From contig OU015569.1 of the NCBI GenBank assembly GCA_907165135.1, positions 1,302,001 through 1,366,000 on the forward strand: a stretch of 64,000 nucleotides of DNA. Direction: 5' to 3'. How positions within the stretch are numbered: position 1 is the first letter of the stretch; each line of letters opens with the position of its first letter. Of the stretch, positions 1 to 11,044 are shown one piece after another. The stretch is from Oikopleura dioica (taxonomy: Eukaryota > Chordata > Appendicularia > Copelata > Oikopleuridae). The notes below the pieces were generated by a model. It was not told where the DNA came from. It made no database searches and saw only the letters and a list, made by a program, of their open reading frames with translations. A program made the position numbers and the translations under genes.

Positions 1-162
1 AAAAAATATACATGGAGAAGAAGAAGTTGTTGAAGCTCCTATTGCGAGTATCGTTGGTTTTATGAGGTGGAATATAGAGTTTCTCGAATAAATACAAAAT
101 ATCTTTGATTCTCCTGATTATTGATGAGTTTATTATACAATGAAGAGTGTTGAGAATTTAGC

Positions 163-2038
163 CTAAAATGTAAGCAGCCAGTTGACGCGATCTAATCCAT
201 ATCCGAGATAGTCCATGTCTTTTCGGTAATACTCCAGGATGTTGTTTAGCACATTTTCATCTGCATCCTTGTAGAAAGCGCCTACAGCAGCAGGATTGCT
301 TGCAAATGATCCATCAGCTTCGTTTCGATGTTCTACAATCCGTTAGCTCATTTTATCCCTTTTCTTTCAAACCTAGCGAGTCGTCTTCTTTCCCAATCAG
401 ACTAAGAATTCCTTGCGAGTCTTCTTCACTAGTTTCAGCTTTGATGATGTAGTCGTACTGACGCAAGCACAATCCGCACTTGGAGTAGATTGGGACGAAA
501 TGAGTGTTGATCAGTTTTGGGTACCGCCTAAATTGAGTGTGATTCCAATGAATTCAGAAGACAAAACAGTATCTTAGACGCCGGGGTGGCACGCGAACGA
601 AGTGGTATCATCGGAAAATATAAATAATCAACACAACCCTTTCATTGCTAATTCAAAACTCACTTGGTAGCAGTGCCCATGAATTTGAGAAAGTCAGGCC
701 AGGAGATCACATGGCTGGAGTCTGCTCCATCTTTGGCGAAGTACTTCAGCTTCATGGAGGAGAAGACCGTCATCGCCATCGGGCCACCCTTCCGTAAATT
801 TCTGAATATGAAAATTAGACAGAGAATTTCTCATTAAGAAATTAGCTGAAATTAAGCGGCTTAATTCATTAGCATAAGAGCAGCTACTCAGCACGTGGTG
901 CTTATAAAATCTTTCATAAGAGTCTAAAACGACACATCTTCGTTTAGATATAATTATTTGTGCCTAACGAAGATCGTATAGAAAAAAGGATGAAGGAAAA
1001 AGTCCTTGCACAAACCTGTTCCAGCCCGAGTAAAGCCGCGCCAAAGGATGCCTAACAGTAACAAAGCGAATCCAGCTAGGATCGTTCATCGCTTCACTCC
1101 AGACCTTGTCGGCGATGGTCGCTGCGAATTTGAAGTTCTTGGCGTACGCTTCAGAAGGAACAAACGCATTATCCGGCTCGCGCAATTCCCAAAAGACCTT
1201 GTGCCATGAGCTCGAGCCCGACTTCTCGACCAAGCAGCCGAGCAGTTTGCGTGAAGGATCAGCCATCACGTGGGAGATTTGGTTCGTCGGCCAGTAGTTG
1301 AATTTAGTACAGTCGCCGACAGAGCGGAATTGTTGGTCCCCTGAATTGATCTATTTATGAATCCAATCAAAAAATTACCACAAAAATGAAGCCATTATCA
1401 ATTGTAAAAAGATTTATTATTAACAATTCATCAAAAAAAGTTATTCATGTGATAACACAGTGATAAAAATTTTGATACAAGAATTAAAGGGAGCCTAATG
1501 AAGTGTAACACCAAAAAAAGGGAAAGGATAAAGTTTCATTTTAAAACTTCATAACATAATACAGTTGTATGAAAAATGTGGAAAACCAACGACATTTATC
1601 TTGAAATCTCGCCGAAAGAGGGCGCAACATTTCTAGCCGAGAAACTCAGCGGGAGTTTTAAAATCGACGGATCTGCGATAGCGATCACTAAGCCATAAAA
1701 ATGTGTAACTAACCCTGTTTATCGCAAGAAAGCAGCAGATGTCCCCTTCTTGCTTCCATCTTCTGCTCCAACTTGGGAAACTTTCCGAGCGAGAGCTTCC
1801 TTCTCTCCGGCTTCTCTAAATGGCATTTCTCCGCCTGGCTTATTTCCGAAGTGACTCCATTTTTGCTGGTGAGTTTGAACGTCTTCTCCAGAGCTTCTTT
1901 GATTTCAAATCTGAGTTTTCCTGGCGGCGACAGAACTCTCGGCTCCAAGTTCTCTACGTAAACCGTGTGCACGAAAACTCCGAGAATAATGAAAAACGCT
2001 GGGTTGATGAAAAAGCTCAGATTGCTCTCGAACGGCAT
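163..2038 (-). CDS. Carbohydrate sulfotransferase (HNK1ST/chondroitin 4-O type), 370 aa
   Basis: Golgi type II enzyme expected to move sulfate from PAPS to a glycan. Five exons (2038-1714, 1340-1016, 801-664, 527-373, 332-163) join with GT-AG introns and sum to exactly 371 codons. Residues about 8-26 form a signal anchor (FFINPAFFIILGVFVHTVYV). The PAPS 5'-phosphosulfate site is in exon 2 (LLGCLVEKSGSSSWHKVFW) and the 3'-phosphate site follows (TVRHPLARLYSGW). Exon 4 carries the family's HFVPIYSKCGLCLRQYDYI block. Length matches the family. The first intron (373 nt) is long for this region. It shares a 532-bp upstream gap with the divergent gene at 2571. A paralog lies at 24104-25324. The acceptor sugar cannot be told from sequence alone. 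Confidence 0.88.
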
Positions 2039-2570
2039 TTCGGTCTTTTTGTCATCCTTTTTTCAGTTTTCAATATTTTCTTTTTTTTTTGGAACTGGCC
2101 GAGCAGAAATGGCCCTTGGCGCTCTGGTGGAGACCAACCACCAGTGACGAATCTCCGTTTTTGACCACTTTCCATTGCGGTTTCAGAGAAAAGGCTTCAA
2201 TTAACGAAAGAATTAAAAGATATGTTAATTTTTCATAATTAAAATTCTCAAATTTCCAATCTCTAGAATCGAATGAATCATTCAAATTCTAGGGGTTGAA
2301 AAAACTAGTCGCTGTGCGCTTCAGAGTTAAATTTAAACATTTTCTTAAAATAAATATAGCATGAGTAAAGTTCTGAAAAATATCCCCTTGGAAATTATTT
2401 TCCATTTTTGACTCATTGAATCAAAAAATGCTCTGAGCGCGCCCACGCAAAGTGAATTTAAAAAGACTTTCTGGATTTTAGAGAAGTTTTGTTTCGCCCT
2501 GTTTGAATTTTACTTTATTCAAGAGATAATTGTCCATCTGTATTTATTTATTTATTTCAGAAGTTGTCCA
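2039..2570. promoter_or_regulatory. Divergent intergenic/promoter interval
   Basis: This 532-bp gap lies between two genes transcribed away from each other, so it probably contains both promoters. It is AT-rich with poly-T tracts. A pyrimidine stretch ending in CAG just before the ATG at 2571 could be a trans-splice acceptor. I see no further coding sequence I would defend. Confidence 0.4.
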
Positions 2571-5500
2571 ATGGAGGTCGAAGCTCCTCATGAACAATCT
2601 TCAATTCAGAGTCACGATTCTCAGGAAAAGGTCTTTCTTCACTCAATTTTTATAAAAGAAAGAACCCAGCTTGACCTTGAAAAAGATCCCGCCAGTAGGA
2701 GATCCAACCGATCCCTTCTCAATCGCAGTTGAAGCATTTGCCTCGATCAAGAATGAATTGGAAGAGTTGATCGACGAAAACGGCTCAGTTGGTTCACTAA
2801 AGCGACATTTTCAAAGTGCGGAGAATCCAACTACTCTTTCTAACCCCGATTTCGCCAATAGAATGAAGAAGATCAAGAATGAACTTGCTCCCCTTCTCGA
2901 AAGGTAAAGTCAAAACGAAGAATTTAGGCTTGAAAAAGAAAATTTTTTCAAACTTTACTTATTCTTCTTCAGATTTGAATCCGTCAACAACGCCGAAATG
3001 GCTGCTCGAGGCAGGGATGTTCGACTTCAAAACAAAGGCACGATGATGCTTCGGACAAAAATCTGCGAGCTTTTGGCGAAGATCTTCAAGGAGCTCCAAA
3101 TCATCGAGAAAACCGAAGTGCCACAGTTGTCCGCGATGTTCGCTGATGAAGTCGATTTTCTTTTCACGACGACAATTTTGATCTCTGCGCATGCGACGAA
3201 TTCGAAGCATGGAACTGCCGTTAGAAAACAACTCGTAAGTCTTATTTTCGGTTCGGACTTACAGTAGACGCGTTACAGTCATATTTCCGCAGCAGTCTTC
3301 CCGAAAAACTCATATTTTGCAATTCAGAGTCATTACGAAAACATGGTGATTTGGGCGTATTCTTACAAGATCGAAACCACCGAAGATTGGTTGCAAAAGC
3401 CGCTGGGCCAGTTCCTCAGCTTGATTGACTCTTCCCACAGTCCCCGAAACCAAGCAAGCCTGTTCGGCCTTTTGCTGTCCATCCCGGCCGAGTCGTACCA
3501 AAAAGCTCTTGTGGAAATGCTGGCTCATTTTTACGAAACAGACGAGATCAATCCAGACGCAATGGCAGCATCTTTTATTCGAGCGCTGAAACTGGCACTG
3601 ATGCAGGGTGAGATTGCGGGCGAAGAAAAAGCAAGAAAGATGGAGCGACATGTTCAGGCGTTGTTGAAAGAAGTTCTGAAGACGCCGAGACCGTGGTTTC
3701 TGAAAAACATCCTTCCGATGATCAAAAAGATTGGAAAGAGCGCCCACGGCGACAAGGAACTCCAAACATCGCTTTACAACGTCTACTACTTCATGCGAAA
3801 CAATGGCGCTTCCGTAGCGAACAAAATAATGTCCCACCAGGCGGAAACGATCATGCTCCTTCTGACACCTAATCTTCCATCTGGACTGGAGCGGGAAAAC
3901 TTCGATGCTGAATTCTTTGGCCAGTTCCGATTGATGCTGAACTCGATGGTCGTCGCTGACTTCGAAATGCGCATTGCGGCGATCGAAAAGTTTAAAGTCT
4001 GGACGAGCAGCTATTGGGACTCGCTGGTCGAGTATCAGTTGGAAAACGTCGTTGAGGGCTTTCAAACGCTCGCGAAGATCATGCTGCACTTCGAGAGCTG
4101 CGCGAAGACGGCCGAGGCGGCCATAAATACGCTCACTGACATCATCAAGGAAAATCAAAGCGCGCACTCGCTGATCTACGACATTTTCGCCGGTGACGAA
4201 AGCTTCAAAAAGCGGACAGAAAATGCGATTAATGTGAGCCGGGTCATCACCGCAAAAAACGTCAAAGTCCGACTTGCGTTTGTCCGGCTTTTGAGAACCT
4301 GCAACAAAACGCTGTTTGTGAAATGGAACCACATTTGTCAGCCGACGCGGCTTTATAGAAGACTACTAGAGGAAAACGATTCGCAAGTAAAGGTCGAAAT
4401 CGCCATGCTGGCCAGGCACATATTTTTTAAAGCCAAGGACGCGAGTGACAAAGCGGGCGTAATTGAGACGATCAAGACGTTGACGAAGTTGCACGAGGAG
4501 TCGAGTGAATTATGCATGGTGCTTCTTCCAGAGGTGCTTGATGGCTGGGAAGCAATGGGCTTCACTGTGAAGTTGTTGCTAACGATTCTGCGCAAGTTGG
4601 CGCACTTGGTGAAACACGAGATCGGTGAACGAAAGAAGCTAGAAGACGAAGGAAATGCAGATGGATCTAATGCGTCGATGGGAGTACTGCCAGCTAGTTT
4701 GATGATTGGCGCGGCGATCTTCCGCTCTCACTACATGGCGACAGTTCAAAAAACGTATTACGAATATATGAAGAAAAAAGAAGGAGGCGAAGAGATACCG
4801 AAAGAAGCTGAGGAGAACATGAAGTTGGTTGAAGAAGTTGACATCCTTTGGAAGGGAATTACGGAGAAATCGTTCAGTTTGAATCACGACTCGAGGGAGA
4901 TGAAACTTGCTATTGTTTTCCTCGCCGGAGTCTGGAAACATGACGACATTGAGACAATATCGGTGCCGCTGCGAGGAGCGATCAAAAGAGGAATTGTTAA
5001 CCCATCCGTGATCGTTCAGGCGTTTGTGAAGTGGAACAGGCTGGCAGATGTCTGGTGCGAAATCAATCTATGGTTCCACAAGCAGAAAGAACCGAAAGAG
5101 CCGGAACGCAGAGGCGTTCGTTTCGCAACAGAGAATGAGCAAGAGGAAGTTCTCACTCTCACGCACGTGATCCAATACATTCGAGCGATGTCCGAGTACA
5201 AGAGCACCTTCGGGCATAAAGAAGCCGCCGAGACCTTCGATCAAATAAGCGACTTTATGGAAAAGTTCTTCTCTGAGATTAGATCTTCGGAAAAACTTTC
5301 GAGCGTGTACGAAGAAGCAGCTGCTGGCCAATTTGAGTATCTGGCGAGGCTGCGATTTCAGCTGAATCTAGCGAAAGGACGGGCGGAGAACAAGTTCATC
5401 TCCAAGCAAGTCGACTTTTCTGAATATCATGATATCCTAGGTGCACTTAAACTGATAGAACTCTTTATGAAAGCCATTTTTAGTTTCTGAAAAGCACCGT

Positions 5501-6286
5501 TACGGGAACGAGAAGAAACTGCAGGCGATTTTCATAGGCGACATGATGAGCATCACAAACGCCTTGCGAGAAACATTGGACGTCATCAAGCCAGGCTGGG
5601 CGATCGAGGAGCAAATGCGCAACATCCTCACTGAGAACAAAGACCTCGTGCGAGCACATCTCTTCGCGATTCGGCAATTTGTCGAATCCCTAATCCGCCA
5701 CAAGCTAGTCAAGGAGAAGGAAAACGGCGACTTCTTTACTTTGGCAGAGATCGTTGTCTTTGTCTTCAAAACATTGGGAGGCGAGAGAGGTTTCAGTAAA
5801 TCTGAGATGGCCACGATCCAGGGACACTTTGATTTCCTCAGCCGGGTGACCCAGAAGAACTTGAGACATACCTTCGATGTCGCCTTTATGGATTTTTTGA
5901 AGGACTCCCACTTTCTGCTGAAGCCATTTAGGTTTGACCAGTTTATTTTCTAACTCAAAACGGGGCTTTTCAGGGATCGTTTCTGCAACGCGGACTTTGG
6001 CCACATAGAGCGCGTCTGGAATGAGTGGAGCGCCAAAGAAAGCGACGCGAATGTAATCGAAATGATTCGTGAAGAGCTCTACTCTAGAATGAAGTTCAAA
6101 CGAGCAGACTGTCCAGCGCCTGGAACGCACCCGCTTTTCCCTCTCCAAAACCGTCCAGAAAGGTAAAAGCCACTTTTTCATCGTAAAAGAACTCATCTTT
6201 CTAGCTCCCTTTCCAACATAAGCGACGGATTCGACAACGACGAGCCCCTACTTCGACGGGGCTCGAACGAGACCCAATCTTTTTGA
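2571..6286 (+). CDS. NCAPG2: Condensin-II subunit G2-like HEAT-repeat protein, about 1132 aa
   Basis: Probable non-SMC regulatory subunit of condensin II, acting in mitotic chromosome compaction. Exons: 2571-2630, 2659-2903, 2973-3234, 3328-5440, 5484-5931, 5974-6162, 6205-6286; together 1133 codons, close to the usual length of the family. The centre is all-alpha HEAT-like; the stretch around KVRLAFVRLL and FVKWNHICQPTRLYRRL is laid out like the conserved NCAPG2 core (VRVAFVDLL, then FWDICP). The last exon is Ser/Asp-rich. The first intron is uncertain: 28 nt GT-AG (2631-2658), 34 nt GA-AG from 2625, or 52 nt GT-AG with a different donor. An AATAAA lies about 100 bp after the stop. The family call rests on motif memory. 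Confidence 0.72.
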
Positions 6287-6493
6287 AAGGCAAAGCGATT
6301 GGAGATTCTCCCCAACAAATGCATTTTGTATTTTCACGATTTTTAAGTTCACTGCCTTACTCTCACCATTCCTCACTTATCACAATAAAAAATTTAAAAT
6401 AACCAATTCAAAACACAATTTTTGATAGCGTTTTTATTTACAGCAAGTGTTTGCAATTTACAATCTGGAAATAGGCTCATTTCAAGTCATTTC

Positions 6494-6796
6494 TCAGGCA
6501 GCAGATTCAAAGTCTGCACTTCCAAAGCAGTCATCGTCAGTTTCACTTTCGCACTCGCAGCTTCCGTACTCGAGGTCTTCTTCCCAAACGAGTTTCTTTT
6601 TGTCCTCCGACTGGGGCTTTCGTTTACGGCAGAATTCGCAGACCCAATACAGTGTCAAGCAGCAAAGGAGGAAAACGACTCCCATCACTGGTAAAATCAT
6701 CCAGTCGTAGCAACTCTCAGAAATCAGGATTGAGCATTCGTTGGTGCTTTCGCTCTTCAAGTAGCCGGGAACGACGCTTTCAAAAACCGACTCCAT
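6494..6796 (-). CDS. Tiny single-pass membrane protein, copy 1 (100 aa)
   Basis: Single-exon gene of unknown function. About 31 N-terminal residues with two cysteines (NECSILISESCYDW) are followed by one hydrophobic helix (MILPVMGVVFLLCCLTLYW), a Cys/Arg stop-transfer motif (CEFCRKRKP) and an acidic, Cys-containing tail (EDLEYGSCECESETDDDC). A near-identical gene lies at 10413-10700. The 39 residues after the membrane helix are identical in both copies, and the sequence upstream of both ATGs is also similar, so promoter and gene were duplicated together. The tail looks like a docking peptide, but I know no family for it. Orientation is inferred from the positive residues on the C-terminal side of the helix. 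Confidence 0.72.
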   Translation of the reverse strand: MESVFESVVPGYLKSESTNECSILISESCYDWMILPVMGVVFLLCCLTLYWVCEFCRKRKPQSEDKKKLVWEEDLEYGSCECESETDDDCFGSADFESAA

Positions 6797-7142
6797 CTTT
6801 TTGTGAAAAAGAAAGTTTTTCGATCTCTTGTTTTAGAATTTCTTCTAGTGATTTTGTCGATTTTCATCTTCCTTTTATATATTGTCAGTTTATAGCTTTT
6901 CCACTAGGTCGCGCGGGGCCGCGGCGACAACAAGCGAGAGTAAAGTCACTCATTTGTTTGAGCGCAAATTAAAAATTCTCCGCTGTGTCAGTCCTATGAA
7001 TCCTATCGCAAAGGTCTCCTAGCATCGACGTTCCTTAATCTTTTCCTGCCTTCAGTTTCCAGAGAAATGCTATTTCCAAATTCAATATCGTTCATTGATC
7101 TCTTTGGTTAAATAAATTGACGATGTAGGAACATTGTATCCA

Positions 7143-7533
7143 CCAGAGTTGGTAAAAAAGTATACTTCCCCTCGCCCTTCAAAAATCTGCAGGGCGCCCT
7201 TCATTCTTGAAGGGCGGTGAAGTGTACTTCACGCGCCCTTCAAAGCCCTGAAGTATACTTCAGCTATCGGTTCATCTGCCACAATCAGCGTGATTTAAAT
7301 CATGGCGCCTGAGAGCCAATAAGCGCAAAATTTGAAAAAATTCTGGCGGATGGATTCTGATGGCCGACAGAACCAAGTTGAAGCAGAGTGAAGGGCGGAA
7401 GGGCGGTTGAAGTAGAGGGAAGGGCGGAAGTACACTTCACGCCCTTCAACGCCCTGCAACGCCCTGAAGTATACTTCATGAAGTATACTTCATTCTGAAG
7501 GGCGAGTGAAGTATACTTTTTTACCAACTCTGG
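7143..7533. mobile_element. 391-bp terminal-inverted-repeat element, 6-bp target duplication
   Basis: The ends are exact inverted repeats of 26 bp (CCAGAGTTGGTAAAAAAG... and its complement). Both sides are flanked by TATCCA (7137-7142 and 7534-7539), consistent with a target-site duplication. The interior is built from repeats of GAAGTATACTTC and GAAGGGCG. There is no coding capacity, so it is a non-autonomous MITE-like element. Confidence 0.85.
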
Positions 7534-7637
7534 TATCCACCCTAATACAGTTTTCCAGCAAAAGAAAGCGATGAAAGTTGTGGCAAGATGTTGTTGTTGA
7601 GTTTGGGTCATGTGAGGTTCTCTCCAGAATCTCTAGA

Positions 7638-7876
7638 ATGTTGTTGAGGATCTCTCGACGGATGCGCGTTTTTGGTTTTTTGCTCATTCCACTCTGGGAA
7701 TTCTCAGAGTCCGGATCGCCGCACTTTTCAGGTAAATTTAACGTATATTAGAATTCGATTCTAAGAATGAATTTTTAGATACTGGAGAGTGGAACCATGT
7801 CCTTCAAAAGGATTCAAAATCTACAACTGCCGAGGCAGTTGTTCAAGAATATGTTCTTCCTCTCCTAAAAAGGTGA
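7638..7876 (+). CDS. Possible small secreted peptide, 63 aa
   Basis: Two exons separated by a 47-nt GT-AG intron close to a TGA at 7874-7876. The N-terminus (MRVFGFLLIPLWEFSESG from the second Met at 7662) has the shape of a signal peptide. The second exon is polar (TGEWNHVLQKDSKSTTAEAV). An AATAAA in a shared 3' motif follows at about 7910. I do not recognise a family. The frame is short, so a chance ORF is possible. Confidence 0.4.
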
Positions 7877-8327
7877 TTTTCTGTATTTAGGCTTCCGAAA
7901 GAAGCCTGAATAAAATCAATTTTCCTGAAAAGGAGACTGTAAACAACAATTAACACCTGAATAATCAATTTCTTGTGCTCAAAAACTGTCGGTGCAAAAG
8001 TAAATACTTTCTTTTGCACCTCTTATCTGTCTTGTTCTTTTGCATGCTATTTTGGTCGAAAAAGTAGTCGTTTGTGTAGTTTAGGACTCCTCTAAGGAGA
8101 ATGGTTCAGTTTGCAGGGGGCTATTTTCGAAAATAAACAGTTGGGTTCTAGAGCCATTTTGGAACTTAGGAAGCTATCTTCCCAGAGTGGATTTGGCCTA
8201 ATTATGAGCCTGGCATTAATGTCTTTTGTAATAAAGTGACAAATTGCGACTCATTATTTGGCTATTTTCCTTGCTGATCACATGCAGTACATCTCTCTGA
8301 ATTTCGAAGGATAGTGTATTTATTTTT
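7877..8327. other. Intergenic, no gene seen
   Basis: AT-rich gap between the small plus-strand gene and the 3' end of the minus-strand calpain. It contains the CCTGAATAAAATCAATTT motif near 7908 that recurs elsewhere in the window. Nothing else supportable. Confidence 0.5.
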
Positions 8328-10077
8328 TCACTCAAGATGGGTAAGCTCCATCTCTGGTCCGACAGTACGAATCATGAATTTGCAGGGCTCTTCGCTAGCT
8401 TCTGGAGTTGCGGTCGTGCCAATGATGATGTAGCGCTTGGAAGCTTCGAACGAGAACAGATAACCATTGTGGCGGTAGTAGTCGATTACGTATCCTTCTT
8501 GTTTCGGAAGAACCGGATCGATCTTATTCAATTCAATCTTTCTATTTTTCAAAAATTCTCAACCTTTTTCAATGCTCTTATATCGCGTCTGGAGAGTTTC
8601 TCGTCTTCTGGAGTATCTTCATCTGCTTCATAAACGTTGAACATCACGTATCTAAACAGTCAAAACACTGTGTCTTGTACTGATAATCAACCTGCTCTCC
8701 TTGAGCTTGCAATCAAGGAGGAATTGAATCCAGACAAAGCGCGTTGGTTTCCCAAATAGCGGATCGACCTTGAGTTGAGCTTGAGCATGCATCGCTGGAT
8801 CGTTGAATGACGACTGTAGCTCGTTGACATCAACTGGGCAGCTTTCGCCAGGGACAAATGTTCCAATTACACGTCGATCACGTGCTTTGGCTTCATCTTC
8901 TGAGACGACGTCTTCGTCATCTGGGTCAAATCGTGGGAGCATGCCTTAATTTAAATGACGATTTTTCTCAACAAAATAAGACTCACAAATGGTGAACATT
9001 TCAAACTCGTTAATCCAGTCTTCAAAGCTCATGTAGAATCCTCCATCATCGCTCGCTTCAAAGCCGATGCGTTCTTTTTCTTCGTCACTGACGTCATCCC
9101 AGTTTGGGCAGTGATCGGACCATTCTCCTTCCCATTCGGTTTGTGCCCAAGGATTTCGGATTTTCACAAGCTTCACGAATTCGCCGTCCGTTTTCGCAAC
9201 TTCGTCGATTCGGAGCAAACTATCAAAATATTATTTTTAAATTCAGTGGTTTTTCGAACCTGTAAGCATGTCCATGAACCAGTCCCTTGGTAATAACGTC
9301 GTTGCCTCCGTCTCCCAGATTCGAAGTGCAAACAAGTGCCCGATTTTGAATATGATAGAAAACTTTGAACAATGAGATTCCCCTTTTCGCAGCGTTTTCA
9401 GCTGCTTGCTCTGCATTGCCCTTTGTCAAGTTCTTCATTTCTACAGTAATTCCTCCAGAGAGTTCTTGCAACGCCCAGCAAGTGTTTCCACCTTGAATCT
9501 TTTCATAAGAGCCTGAAAATTTGGCGTACGCTTTTTCCACCAGTGGAACCCACCATTCTCCTGTGTCAGAAGAACGAGCTCGTTTTCGAGTTGGAAGATC
9601 ATCGTCAATGACGACGTCGATCCACTCTCCGAGGCGGAAGAATTTGAACTTGTAGATTCCAGTCTGTCTTGCTTCATCAGAGTTGTTGAATTCTGGCTGA
9701 AGAACTCGCTTTACTGCGTTTTCTTTGACTTTTAGGGAAGCCTCCTCGGGAAGCTCTTGTGCCAGACTGGAGAGAGCAGAAAGAAACCAGCAATCGCCAA
9801 GGCCTCCTTGAGCGATATCGCAAGCTTGATGTCCGTCTCCGATGAAAGAGAAATCATCTGTCTGCTCAGCTATGCGAGCGTGGTTATCCCCTGCGTTATC
9901 TTCGTCAGCAATGTCAAAGTCTTCATCTGTGTATTGCTCGCCAGCTTCAACAACCTCGTCAATTTTGGCTTGGATCTCGTCGTGATCTTGCAGCTCATGA
10001 TTCAAATCGTAATTCCCCGTCTAAAAATACGCTGCTCCCGCTTCATAAAAGCATTTTAATACCTGCAAATCGGCCAT
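8328..10077 (-). CDS. Calpain cysteine protease, protease core plus C2L only (519 aa)
   Basis: Intracellular calcium-dependent cysteine protease. Six exons: 10077-10063, 10020-9260, 9219-8987, 8944-8692, 8651-8564, 8537-8328; 520 codons in frame. The catalytic triad is intact: Cys in QGGLGDCWFLSALSS, His in GLVHGHAYS, Asn in KIRNPWAQTEW. The C-terminal third fits the C2-like domain (strand RYIIIGTTATPEASEEPCKF). There is no penta-EF-hand domain, so this is not a classical calpain, and there is no second C2 domain as in calpain-5/6. The last intron as drawn is only 26 nt (8563-8538). A 68-nt GA-AG or 98-nt GT-AG intron to the same acceptor would also keep the frame but delete part of the C2L. 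Confidence 0.9.
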
Positions 10078-10412
10078 GCTTCTCTCGATATAATTTTTTC
10101 GATGCAAAAAAAATGAGAAGCTACGCTTGTAATGCACTTAGTAATTAAATATTTGATCAATTAGATTTACAGAATACGCAGATCTCTCATAAACCCGTCC
10201 ATGGCTTTTATGATCAAGGGAATTCATAAGACCTAAATGCCAATTTTCTTGAAATCATTAAATCAAGTCGTCTCAGTTACTGCTTACTGTAAGCACTCAA
10301 TGATGATAACATGTGTAAATTAAAACTGTAGCAGTAAGTGGTTTGTTTATTTACAGTAAGAGGAATTCACAATGAAATGGCTCATTGCAAGTCATTTTTT
10401 TAAGCAGTAGGT
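10078..10412. other. Intergenic gap upstream of calpain
   Basis: About 335 bp of AT-rich sequence between the calpain start and the stop of the second tiny membrane protein gene. It probably holds the calpain promoter and the 3' end of the other gene. No ORF of note. Confidence 0.4.
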
Positions 10413-10700
10413 TTAGTTTGCACTTTCAAAGCAGTCATCGTCAGTTTCACTTTCGCACTCGCAGCTTCCGTACTCGAGGTCTTCTTCCCAGACGAGTTTC
10501 TTTTTGTCCTCCGATTGGGGTTTTCTTTTACGGCAGAATTCGCATGCCAAGTAAACGGCCAAACAGCAAAGAAGGAAAACGATCCCCATCACTGGTAAAA
10601 TCAGCCAGTCGTAGCAACTCTCAGAAACGAGAATTGAGCATTCGTTGGTGCTTTCGCTCTTCAAGTAGCCGGGAAAGACATTTTCAAAAACGGAATTCAT
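10413..10700 (-). CDS. Tiny single-pass membrane protein, copy 2 (95 aa)
   Basis: Paralog of the gene at 6494-6796, single exon, same architecture: short two-Cys ectodomain, one helix (LILPVMGIVFLLCCLAVYLA), then the CEFCRKRKP motif and acidic tail. I count about 11 differences over the first 92 residues, almost all before or inside the helix; the tail is unchanged until near the end (DDDCFESAN). The upstream region also matches copy 1 (CTTTTCCACTAGGTCGCG there, CATTTCCACTAGGTCGCG here). The calpain gene lies between the two copies. Function unknown. Confidence 0.72.
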   Translation of the reverse strand: MNSVFENVFPGYLKSESTNECSILVSESCYDWLILPVMGIVFLLCCLAVYLACEFCRKRKPQSEDKKKLVWEEDLEYGSCECESETDDDCFESAN

Positions 10701-11044
10701 CTTTTTTAAAGGAAGATCCTTTTCCTCTTTCTTGTAGTTTTATTTCTAGTGACTTTGTGGTTTTCATCGCTCGTTTTTATATTCTCAGTTTATTGCATTT
10801 CCACTAGGTCGCGAGGGGCTTGTTTGAGCGCAAATTAAAAATTCTCCAGTGTGTCAGGACTCCTATGATTCCTTTCGCAAATACTTCCTGATCTTCTCCT
10901 GCCTGCTTGACCATTTTGCAAAGAAACGATGTTTCCAAATTCAACATGTTTTATTGACCTCTTCGGTCTAACAGTGAGCAGTAATGTAACAATGAGGTAG
11001 GAATTTTGAATGTACAGTGGTTATTACAGACCCAGTGGAATTTC
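10701..11044. promoter_or_regulatory. Upstream region of membrane-protein copy 2
   Basis: 344 bp holding the presumed promoter. Roughly the first 160 bp resemble the same distance upstream of copy 1, including the block around 10799-10850 and a GTGTCAG stretch. The remainder holds the 3' end of the EGF-protein gene. No ORF. Confidence 0.4.

Noticed and set aside
3310-4332. 340-aa minus-strand ORF
   Set aside because: It is the antisense shadow of the NCAPG2-like exon; low-quality composition (many His/Arg/Phe) and no splice context.
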